Assembly: GCF_020523605.1 (NCBI RefSeq)
Contig: NZ_JAJAQI010000048.1
Span: forward strand, 1-37,642
Length of the DNA stretch: 37,642 nucleotides
Direction of reading: 5' to 3'
Origin: Roseicella aerolata
GTDB lineage: Bacteria > Pseudomonadota > Alphaproteobacteria > Acetobacterales > Acetobacteraceae
A program made the position numbers and the translations under genes. Numbering within the stretch: the stretch's first letter is position 1; each line of letters begins with the position of its first letter. The notes below the pieces were generated by a model. That model was given only the letters and a program-made list of their open reading frames with translations, was not told where the DNA came from and searched no databases. Positions 19,640-26,466 of this stretch are shown here, in pieces.

Positions 19640-19740
19640 CACCTTCCCTACGCCGGTCCGAACCGGGTCAGGTTCCAGGGGTCGCGGGCCCGTTCCCGCC
19701 TCTCAGCCCCGCATGGGGCTCCCCCAGGTGTCGGGGGCTA
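19640..19740 (-). ncRNA. TPP (thiamine pyrophosphate) riboswitch
   Basis: The minus strand carries the conserved THI-box elements in order: GGGGCTGAGAGG (19714-19700 region), GACCC, GAACCTGACCCGGTT, then ACCGGCGTAGGGAAGG. The closing stem P1 is CACCT (19730-19726) with AGGTG (19644-19640). P3-type stem CCCGCATGGGG-like pairing sits before the CTGAGA box, and the CCGG/CCGG P4 arm frames GTTCGG. These are the residues that contact the pyrimidine and pyrophosphate in known TPP aptamers. It precedes the SBP gene at 17958-19550 by about 90 bases. Confidence 0.93.
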
Positions 19741-19883
19741 AGTGGCGGCAAAGCGCGGCAAGGGCAAGGGTGCCCCCTGGCGCAGGGCGCGCGACCCGGG
19801 CATGCTCCGCGCCGGCGCCCGCCCGGCGCCCAAGGCAATGCCCGTCACCCGGCCCGCGCAGCCCCTCTTTCGGAGAGACCGCG

Positions 19884-20765
19884 ATGAGCGCTGGCCTCCT
19901 GCTTGAACCCGCTTCGCGCATCGAGGCGCGCCCGCTCGGCGCCACCTTCGGCGCGGAGCTGACCGGCTTCCGCATCGCCGGCGACGTGCCGGAGGCGGAG
20001 GTCGCCGCCTTCCGCGACGCGCTGCACCGCCATGGCGTGCTGCTGCTCCGCGGTATGCCGAACGACCCGGGCGCGCAGGTCGCCTTCAGCCGGCGGCTGG
20101 GGCCGCTGGAGCGGCATTCCTCCACCACGCATACGCATCCCGCGCATCCCGAGATCTTCTGCGTCGGCAATGTCGAGGAGCCGGGGGGGCTGCGCGCGCA
20201 TTTCGCCTCCGGCGTCGAGCAGTGGCATGCCGACAGCAGCTTCCGCGCCGTCCCGAGTGCCGCTTCGCTCTTCTACGGCGCGATCTGCCCGCCCGAGGGC
20301 GGCGAGACCTGGTTCCTCGACGCCGCGACGGCCTATGAGGAACTGCCCGACGCCATGAAGGCGCGGATCGAGGGGCTTCGGGGCGTGCACGACCTCTGGA
20401 CCCTTTCGGAATGGAACCGCCGGCACACGCCGGGCCGGCCGCCGCTGCCGGAGGAGACGCGGCGGCTCTTGCCGCCCATGCCGCAGCCGCTGGTGCGGAG
20501 GCATCCGGTGACCGGCCGCCGCTCGCTCTTCCTCTGCCCGGCCGTCATCAGCCATGTCGAGGGCCTGTCGGCCGAGGAGAGCCGGGCGCTGATCGAGGCG
20601 CTGATGGCGCATGCGGCGCAGGAGCGCTACCTCTACCGCCATCGCTGGCGGGAGGGCGACCTGGTGGCCTGGGACAACCTAGCCACGCTGCACACCGCGA
20701 CGCTCTTCGACCACACCCGCTACAGGCGGCTGATGTTCCGGACGACGGTGGCCGGCGCGGCCTGA
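19884..20765 (+). CDS. TauD/TfdA family Fe(II)/2-oxoglutarate dioxygenase
   Basis: An oxygenase of the taurine/2,4-D class that hydroxylates small acidic substrates using 2-oxoglutarate and iron. The metal triad is His115 and Asp117 in EQWHADSSF and His270 in NLATLHTA. The 2-oxoglutarate-binding arginine lies in HTRYRRLMFRTT (about 282-286). Length is 293. The ATG at 19884 is preceded by GGAGAGA and opens the usual N-terminus (EARPLGATFGAELTGF). Its promoter region is shared with the TPP riboswitch transcript on the other strand. No transporter or desulfonation genes are adjacent, so the substrate is unknown. Confidence 0.9.
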   Translation: MSAGLLLEPASRIEARPLGATFGAELTGFRIAGDVPEAEVAAFRDALHRHGVLLLRGMPNDPGAQVAFSRRLGPLERHSSTTHTHPAHPEIFCVGNVEEPGGLRAHFASGVEQWHADSSFRAVPSAASLFYGAICPPEGGETWFLDAATAYEELPDAMKARIEGLRGVHDLWTLSEWNRRHTPGRPPLPEETRRLLPPMPQPLVRRHPVTGRRSLFLCPAVISHVEGLSAEESRALIEALMAHAAQERYLYRHRWREGDLVAWDNLATLHTATLFDHTRYRRLMFRTTVAGAA

Positions 20766-20920
20766 CCCGCGGAGGCGGCGCCCCGCCCGGCAGCGGCCGC
20801 GGTGGAGGGCCGAGCGGCCCGCAGGCCCGACTCTGCCCGTAAGGCAAGGACCTGTGGTGCGCCGCAGTCCCAACCGGGCTGCGACGCGCTATAGGATGCG
20901 CGCCGAGAGGGAGATACTCC

Positions 20921-22453
20921 ATGGATGCCGTCACCCAGCCGCCCGTGATCCGCCTGAACCCCGAGGACGGCGTCGTCATCGCCCGCCAGGTGCTGCCGCC
21001 GGGCACGCCGGTGGGCGCCGGCATCGCCGCCGCCGCCCGCATCCCGGCCGGCCACAAGATCGCGGTGCGCAGGCATGCGAAGGGCGAGCCGGTGCGGCGC
21101 TACGGCCAGATCATCGGCTTCGCGACGGAGGAGATCCTGCCGGGACAGTGGGTGCACAGCCACAACCTGGGCATGGGCGACTTCTCCCGCGACTACGCCT
21201 TCGGCGTGGATGCCCGCCCGACCGAGCCGGTGCCGGTGCCCGCCACCTTCCAGGGCATCCTCCGCGCCGATGGGCGCGTGGCTACGCGCAACTACATCGG
21301 CATCATCACCTCGGTGAACTGCTCGGCGCATGTGGCGGAGCTGATCGCGCTCGCTTTCCGCCGCAACCCGCTGACCGGGGAGGACCCGCTGGCGCCCTGG
21401 CCGAATGTGGACGGCGTGGTGGCGCTGACCCACAAGACCGGCTGCGGCATGACCCAGGGCGAGCCGCTGACGCTGCTCCGCCGCACCCTCGGCGGCTTCG
21501 CGCGGCACGCCAACTTCTCGCATGTCATCGCCATCGGCCTCGGCTGCGAGGTGAACCAGATCGGCGGGCTGCTGGATGAGCAGCGCCTGTCGGGGCGGCT
21601 GCGCAACATGGACATCCAGGAGATGGGCGGCACGCGGAAGACCGTCGAGGCCGGCATCGCCTTCGTGCGCGAGGTGCTGGAGGAGGCCAACAAGGTCACG
21701 CGCCAGACGGTGCCGGCGAGCGAGCTCTGCGTCGCCCTGCAATGCGGCGGCTCGGACGGCTATTCCGGCATCACCGCCAACCCGGCGCTCGGCGCGGCCA
21801 GCGATCTGGTGGTGCGGCATGGCGGCACGGTGATCCTGAGCGAGTCGCCGGAGACCTACGGCGCCGAGCACCTGCTGACCCGCCGCGCCGTCTCCGCCGA
21901 GGTCGGGCAGAAGCTGGTCGATGTGATGAAGTGGTGGGAGGACTACACCGCGCGCGAAGGCGCCGAGATGGACGCCAACCCGTCCCCCGGCAACAAGCTC
22001 GGCGGGCTCACGACGATCCTGGAGAAGTCGCTCGGCGCCATGGCCAAGGCGGGCTCCACCAACCTCGTGGATGTCGTGCGCTATGCGGAGCCGGTGACGG
22101 CCAAGGGCTTCGTCTTCATGGACACGCCGGGCTACGACCCGGTGGGCGCCACGGGCCAGGTCGCGGGCGGGGCCAACCTGCTCTGCTTCACCACCGGCCG
22201 CGGCAGCGTCTTCGGCTGCAAGCCGACGCCCTCCATCAAGCTGGCGACCAACACGCCGATGTACCAGCGGATGGAGGACGACATGGATGTCAATTGCGGC
22301 CCCATCCTGACCGGCGAGGAGAGCGTGCAGCAGGTGGGCGAGCGCATCTTCCAGCTCATGCTGGCGACCGCCAGCGGCCAGCGGACGAAGAGCGAGCAAT
22401 TCGACTGCGGCGCGGCGGAATTCGCGCCCTGGGTCCTTGGGGCAACGATGTAG
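20921..22453 (+). CDS. UxaA family sugar-acid dehydratase
   Basis: A 510-residue enzyme with an N-terminal SAF domain (about 1-100, from VIRLNPEDGVVIARQVL) fused to the large altronate/galactarate dehydratase domain, the full arrangement of altronate dehydratases (UxaA, GarD). Iron-binding cysteines probably include those in THKTGCGMTQGE, IGLGCEVNQIGG and LQCGGSDGYSGITANP. These enzymes remove water from aldonic or aldaric acids to give 2-keto-3-deoxy acids. Relatives act on altronate, galactarate, arabinonate or fuconate, so the substrate is open. The SDR, FAH hydrolase and second dehydratase nearby favour an aldonate. A GGGAG site precedes the ATG. Confidence 0.9.
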   Translation: MDAVTQPPVIRLNPEDGVVIARQVLPPGTPVGAGIAAAARIPAGHKIAVRRHAKGEPVRRYGQIIGFATEEILPGQWVHSHNLGMGDFSRDYAFGVDARPTEPVPVPATFQGILRADGRVATRNYIGIITSVNCSAHVAELIALAFRRNPLTGEDPLAPWPNVDGVVALTHKTGCGMTQGEPLTLLRRTLGGFARHANFSHVIAIGLGCEVNQIGGLLDEQRLSGRLRNMDIQEMGGTRKTVEAGIAFVREVLEEANKVTRQTVPASELCVALQCGGSDGYSGITANPALGAASDLVVRHGGTVILSESPETYGAEHLLTRRAVSAEVGQKLVDVMKWWEDYTAREGAEMDANPSPGNKLGGLTTILEKSLGAMAKAGSTNLVDVVRYAEPVTAKGFVFMDTPGYDPVGATGQVAGGANLLCFTTGRGSVFGCKPTPSIKLATNTPMYQRMEDDMDVNCGPILTGEESVQQVGERIFQLMLATASGQRTKSEQFDCGAAEFAPWVLGATM

Positions 22454-22474
22454 GGCAGGGCCGGCCGGCGCGCC

Positions 22475-22493
22475 GCCCGGGCGTCAGCCCGGG
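22475..22493. terminator. Hairpin between the UxaA and YdhR-like genes
   Basis: CCCGGGC and GCCCGGG around GTCA (22476-22493) lie at the junction of two convergent genes and overlap the last codons of the minus-strand gene. Confidence 0.45.
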
Positions 22494-22801
22494 ATCGGCG
22501 CCCGGTCGATGCGCGAGAGCGGCGCGTTGATCTCGCGGTAGGTCGCCTCGATCCCCGTGATGCCCAGGCGGCCGAGCCGTTCCGCATGCATGCGGTGATA
22601 GGCCTCGGCCGCTGCCCGGTTCTCGAACAGATAGACCCCGCCGGCGCGGCCCTCCGCCCTGCTTTCCGTCCAGATCTTCCAGAGCAGGCCGGGCTCCTCG
22701 GCGATGCTCCCGGCCAGCGCGCGCAGCGCCGCTTCCTGCTCCGGCCCGCCGGGCGGACGGGCCGGGAAGTCGAAGATCAACAGGATGGGTGCTTGCGCCA
22801 T
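22484..22801 (-). CDS. YdhR-like monooxygenase-fold protein
   Basis: A 105-residue protein beginning MAQAPILLIFDFPARPPGGP and containing GLLWKIWTESRAEGRAGGVY, FENRAAAEAYHRMHAERL. This is the layout of the YdhR family, small dimeric ferredoxin-like (ABM-type) proteins related to monooxygenases but with no proven reaction. The start was chosen at the family N-terminus; a longer frame upstream crosses a repeat element. Its neighbours do not point to a pathway. Confidence 0.8.
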   Translation of the reverse strand: MAQAPILLIFDFPARPPGGPEQEAALRALAGSIAEEPGLLWKIWTESRAEGRAGGVYLFENRAAAEAYHRMHAERLGRLGITGIEATYREINAPLSRIDRAPIPG

Positions 22802-22812
22802 GCCGTCACTCC

Positions 22813-22914
22813 TGCAGCGGATTGCGTTCAGAACCGGATGCCAACCCGCTGTAGGTCTTTCCGTACAGCGGGCGGCTTCACGTTCCCGGGCGTCCACGCC
22901 CCTCCGCTCTCTGC
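22813..22914 (+). repeat. A-B palindromic intergenic repeat, copy 3
   Basis: Module A (CAGCGGATTGCGTTCAG to CCCGCTGTAGG) and a drifted module B (GGCTTCACGTTCCCGGGCGT to CCACGCCCCTCCGCTCTCTG) in the same order as copies 1 and 5. It fills the gap between the YdhR-like start and the TraT stop, ending two bases from the stop codon at 22916. Confidence 0.7.
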
Positions 22915-22915
22915 C

Positions 22916-23737
22916 CTATTCGAACAGGTTGCTGAGCGTGCCGGCCAGGCGCTGGACCAGCACCGGCACCGCTTCCTCGAACTGCAGATTCACCTTTTCC
23001 GCATAGGCGATGGAGCGGAGCTGGTACTGCTTAAAATCGGCGCGTTCGAAGACATCCTGCGAGCGGACGCGGGCATTGGTCGTCCCGCTGGAGAAGGCGG
23101 CGCCGGAGAAGCGGCTGTTGGGGCCCGCCGCGGTGGTGACCGAGGAATTGCCCTGCGCGGCAACGGTCGTGGTGCGCTGGTTGACCACCGCGCCGCGGCG
23201 CGGGCGTTCGGAGAGCTGGATGTCCGTGACCACGGCGTAGGTCACGTTCCTGACGAGCTGGTTGGCGAGATAGGCGCCCGCGGCCACCCCGAGGCCCACG
23301 CCCAGCGCCGCATTGCTGCCGCCGCCGAAAGCGGAGGTGAGACCGCCGACGGCGGCACCGGCCAGCAGCGGCTCGCCATATTTCGCGGAGAGCAGGGCGC
23401 CGCGATCCTGCTCCTTCACCGGGCCGACCTGCAGGACATTGGCCCGCAGCATGAAATGCGCCTGGTTCGGGTCATCGACCACGCGGTAGCCGCGGGCCGA
23501 GATCGCTTGCATGAGCGGCGCGCGGAAATCCACCTCCGGCCGATCGGAGGTGTTGCGGACGCTGACATAGACGGTCTTCATGTTCGACGGCGCGGGGTCG
23601 AGGAAGACCGACTCGCTCATCTGCGTCTGCACGTTGAGCGTGCTGTTGTTGATGACGGCATCGGCGGCCTGGCAGCCGCCGAGGGCCAGGGCCCCGGCCA
23701 GGAGGACGGCCGCGGCGCGGGGAGCGGAATTCCGCAT
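22916..23737 (-). CDS. TraT family outer-membrane lipoprotein
   Basis: Homologue of TraT (PF05818), the F-plasmid surface-exclusion and complement-resistance lipoprotein. Residues 1-22 form a lipoprotein signal with Cys22 in ALALGGCQAA. The mature part contains the TraT landmarks INNSTLNVQTQMSESVFLDP and VYVSVRNTSDRP, a Gly/Ala-rich hydrophobic stretch at about 135-165 (LLAGAAVGGLTSAFGGGSNA), and a conserved VVTDIQLSERP. Length (273) is near normal. The ATG at 23737 was taken because the lipobox follows directly; the frame extends to 23830 with a non-signal leader. No conjugation genes are near, so it is probably a chromosomal envelope protein, not a surface-exclusion factor. Confidence 0.88.
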   Translation of the reverse strand: MRNSAPRAAAVLLAGALALGGCQAADAVINNSTLNVQTQMSESVFLDPAPSNMKTVYVSVRNTSDRPEVDFRAPLMQAISARGYRVVDDPNQAHFMLRANVLQVGPVKEQDRGALLSAKYGEPLLAGAAVGGLTSAFGGGSNAALGVGLGVAAGAYLANQLVRNVTYAVVTDIQLSERPRRGAVVNQRTTTVAAQGNSSVTTAAGPNSRFSGAAFSSGTTNARVRSQDVFERADFKQYQLRSIAYAEKVNLQFEEAVPVLVQRLAGTLSNLFE

Positions 23738-23876
23738 GACGATCTGGTGCCCTGTGGGGTGCCGAAGCCCGGATGCGGGGCAGGTGGCCGGCACCCCCTC
23801 GCGCCCCGTCCCCATCGCCGGTCGTAACAAACCGGGTCCGGATGGTCAAACCAGGGCGCAAGAAGCGGCGGCCGAT

Positions 23877-24725
23877 CTACTCCTTGTAGGCGATGGTCCG
23901 CTGCGTCTGCTCGCCCAGCCCCTCGATGCCGAGCTTCATGGTCTGGCCCGCCTTGAGGAAGACCGGCGGCTTCATGCCGAGGCCGACGCCGGGCGGCGTG
24001 CCGGTGAAGATCACGTCGCCCGGGTGCAGCGTGATCATGTGCGAGACATAGGAGACGATCTCCTTCACGCCGAAGATCATCGTGCGGGTGGAGCCGTTCT
24101 GCATCCGCTTGCCGTCCACCTCGAGGAACATCGAGAGGTTCTGCGGATCCGGCACCTCGTCCTTCGTCACCAGCCAGGGGCCGACGGGTCCGAAGGTGTC
24201 GCAGCCCTTGCCCTTGTCCCAGCTGCCGCCGCGCTCGATCTGCCACTCCCGCTCGGACACGTCATTGCCGACGGCATAGCCCGCGACATGCTCCAGCGCC
24301 TGGTCCTCCGACACGCATTTGGCCCTGGTCCCGATGATGATGCAGAGCTCGACCTCCCAATCGGTCTTCACGCTGTTCTTCGGGATGATGACGTCATCGT
24401 TCGGGCCGCAGAGGGCGCCGAGCGACTTCAGGAAGACGATCGGCTCCTTCGGCACCGGCGCGCCGGTCTCGGCCGCGTGGTCGGCATAGTTCAGGCCGAT
24501 GCAGACCAGGTTCTTCATGCCGGCGGTCGGCGGGCCGATGCGCGGATTGCCGCCGACGGCCGGCAGCGAGGCGGGATCGAGCGCAGCGAGCTTGGCCAGA
24601 CCCGCGGGCGAGAGGGTCTCGCCGGCAATGTCGGGCACCACGCCCGAGAGGTCGCGGATGGTGCCCGAGGCGTCGAGCAGACCGGGTTTCTCCTGGCCGG
24701 CAGGGCCGTAGCGAAGCAGCTTCAT
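23877..24725 (-). CDS. Fumarylacetoacetate hydrolase family protein (diketo acid hydrolase-like)
   Basis: A 282-residue enzyme of the FAH family. The divalent-metal ligands are Glu124 and Glu126 in DWEVEL and Asp155 in VGNDVSERE. It begins MKLLRYGPAGQEKPGLLDAS and carries GLNYADHAAETG and the TGTPPGVGLG loop near the end, the pattern of the subgroup often called ureidoglycolate lyase or 2,4-diketo-3-deoxy-L-fuconate/rhamnonate hydrolase. The fuconate or rhamnonate role is favoured because the next gene upstream is a 2-keto-3-deoxyfuconate dehydrogenase-like SDR, 73 bases away on the same strand. It would split the diketo acid into pyruvate and lactate. Confidence 0.9.
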   Translation of the reverse strand: MKLLRYGPAGQEKPGLLDASGTIRDLSGVVPDIAGETLSPAGLAKLAALDPASLPAVGGNPRIGPPTAGMKNLVCIGLNYADHAAETGAPVPKEPIVFLKSLGALCGPNDDVIIPKNSVKTDWEVELCIIIGTRAKCVSEDQALEHVAGYAVGNDVSEREWQIERGGSWDKGKGCDTFGPVGPWLVTKDEVPDPQNLSMFLEVDGKRMQNGSTRTMIFGVKEIVSYVSHMITLHPGDVIFTGTPPGVGLGMKPPVFLKAGQTMKLGIEGLGEQTQRTIAYKE

Positions 24726-24798
24726 GGATCGGTCTCCTGGAATGGGAAACCGCCGATGCAGGTAGGGTTGGTGTGGCGGCTACCTGCGTCGGCGGCAA

Positions 24799-25548
24799 CT
24801 AAAGCGTCCAGCCGCCGTCGATGACGATGGCCTGGCCGGTGACGAAAGTGCTCTCGGGCGCGGAGAGATAGAGGACGAGCGCCGCGATCTCCTCGGCCGT
24901 TGCCAGCCTGCCCATGGCCTGGCGCGCGACGAAGGCGCCCCGCGCCGCTTCCAGCCCGCCGGCCGCCGCGGCATTGGCGGCGATGCGGTCGCCGAGGCTC
25001 GGCGTGTCCACCGTGCCGGGGCAGACGGCGTTGCAGCGGATGCCCCGGGTCACGTAGTCGGTGGCCACCGACTTGGTCAGTCCGATCACCGCGGCCTTGG
25101 TGGTGCCATAGACGAAGCGGTTCGGCGCGCCCTTCACGCTGGAACAGGCGGAGGCCATGTTGACGATCGCCCCGCCACCCTTGCCCAGCATCCCCGGCAG
25201 CGCCGCGCGGATGGTCTGCCACATCGCCCGGACATTCAGCCCGAAGGCGAAATCCCACTCGGCATCCGTGCAGGTCTCGACGGTGTTCTGGTGGACGAAG
25301 CCGGCGCAGTTGAACAGCACGTCGAGCGGCCCGGCCGCGGCAATGGCGGCGGCAACGGCGGCATCGTCCAGCACGTCCAGCGCCCGGGTCTCGATCCCCG
25401 CCGCTTCCAGCCCCGCGAGCTTGCCGGCATCCCGGTCGGTGGCGAGGACGCTGGCGCCCTCGGCGGCATAGGCGAGGGCGGTGGCGCGCCCGATGCCCTG
25501 GCCTGCCGCCGTCACGAAGCATCTCCTGCCCTGCAGCCTGCCGGTCAT
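24799..25548 (-). CDS. SDR oxidoreductase, 2-keto-3-deoxy-L-fuconate dehydrogenase (BDH2-like)
   Basis: A classical short-chain dehydrogenase of 249 residues with TAAGQGIG (13-20), NCAG (80-83), Ser near 133, Tyr147 and Lys151 in VYGTTKAA. It resembles human BDH2/DHRS6 and bacterial 2-keto-3-deoxy-L-fuconate 4-dehydrogenases along its whole length (for example SSVKG, KSVATDYVTRGIRCN and CPGTVDTPSLGDRI). The three substrate-binding arginines of BDH2 have counterparts at Arg144, Arg188 and Arg209. This supports a 2-keto-3-deoxy sugar acid as substrate, with NAD as cofactor (Asp38 after the second strand). It is first in an operon with the FAH hydrolase. I used the ATG at 25548; a frame from 25587 is possible. 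Confidence 0.85.
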   Translation of the reverse strand: MTGRLQGRRCFVTAAGQGIGRATALAYAAEGASVLATDRDAGKLAGLEAAGIETRALDVLDDAAVAAAIAAAGPLDVLFNCAGFVHQNTVETCTDAEWDFAFGLNVRAMWQTIRAALPGMLGKGGGAIVNMASACSSVKGAPNRFVYGTTKAAVIGLTKSVATDYVTRGIRCNAVCPGTVDTPSLGDRIAANAAAAGGLEAARGAFVARQAMGRLATAEEIAALVLYLSAPESTFVTGQAIVIDGGWTL

Positions 25549-26088
25549 GAGCCCGTCCCCGCCCTGAGATTCGGGCGCCATCATCACGGCGGCGTCCGGC
25601 TCGTCAATGGGCGGTCAGGCGGCGATGCGCCCCGGCATGGCCGGGACGGCATCGGCCAGATGCCGGAAGCGGTGCCGGTGCAGCCCGCGGGCCGGCGCGG
25701 GCGATGCCGGCGGCAGCGTGATGAATGACCGGCCCGGCTGGGCAACGGGATGCAGGAACCCGCAGGCCGGCCATGCCGGCGTGTCCCCATGCCGGCGTGT
25801 CCCCGCAGCACGGGGCATCCGCCATATCCGAGGCGCCGCCGATGGCAATCCGGCAGGGCGTGGCGCGACCGCGCGGGCGCCGGCACGTGCGGGCGCCCGT
25901 CGCCGGGGCGGCCGCCCCCTGCCGAACGCATCGGCACATCGCGCCCGTTGCGGGGGAAGGCGCCGAGGACCGGGCGGCCGTGGCGCGGGCGCCGGCTGCT
26001 GGCCGGTGCGCCGGGGGCGAAGATGGCAACGCCGCGACCCCGGTGGGATCGCGGCGTGCCGGACTACCGGGAGAGGTGGGGTGGCCGG
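25549..26088. other. Gap without a convincing gene
   Basis: About 540 bases. Open frames exist on both strands but are Arg/Ala/Pro-rich with no motif and no ribosome site. The only structure I see is a 16-base unit ATGCCGGCGTGTCCCC repeated twice in tandem at 25773-25804. Promoters for the SDR (minus strand) presumably lie at its left edge. Confidence 0.5.
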
Positions 26089-26352
26089 TCAGCGCCCCTC
26101 ATTGGCGAGCGCGAAGCGACGCCCGGGGATCGCCTGTGGGGCGGTGACGACCGGCCTTTCCTTCACCGCCCGTTCCTGCGCCACCTGCGGGCGGGCCGGC
26201 GATGGGATGAAGGCGCGCTGGTTCTGCTGCATGGTCCGGGCCGCCGCGGAATCCTCGGGCGCGGGGGCCTGGGCGGAGGCGGGCGCCGCAGCCAGGCCCA
26301 GCAACAGGGCAGCGGCGGCAAGCGGGATGCGCGACATGCTCATCGACCTCAT
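26089..26352 (-). CDS. Small secreted hypothetical protein
   Basis: An 87-residue frame with a clear signal peptide (MRSMSMSRIPLAAAALLLGL, cleaved near ASAQ). The mature part is about 58 residues, rich in Ala, Pro, Gln and Arg (including EDSAAARTMQQNQRAFIPSP), with no cysteine and no hydrophobic segment. I do not recognise the family. Three in-frame ATGs (26352, 26343, 26337) can start it. It sits 114 bases before the dehydratase stop codon and is transcribed in the same direction, possibly separately. Confidence 0.6.
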   Translation of the reverse strand: MRSMSMSRIPLAAAALLLGLAAAPASAQAPAPEDSAAARTMQQNQRAFIPSPARPQVAQERAVKERPVVTAPQAIPGRRFALANEGR

Positions 26353-26466
26353 GGATGGGGCGGCCCGATAGCCGCCCCGCTTGAGTGGAGAATTGGTGAT
26401 TTCCCCGCTCGATGCCAATCCGAAGTGCCGATGGGCGCCATTCGCCCCGTTGATCGCCGGCAACCG

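Noticed and set aside
18111-20765. 884-codon frame ending in the dioxygenase
   Set aside because: Only the part from 19884 matches the TauD family; the rest is antisense to the binding protein and the riboswitch.
20810-20850. Weak resemblance to module B plus linker after the dioxygenase gene
   Set aside because: GACTCTGCCCGTAAGGCAAG recalls copy 4, but too little is conserved to count it as a copy.
25773-25804. Two tandem copies of a 16-base unit
   Set aside because: Two copies are too few for a meaningful array, and there are no spacers, so this is not CRISPR.
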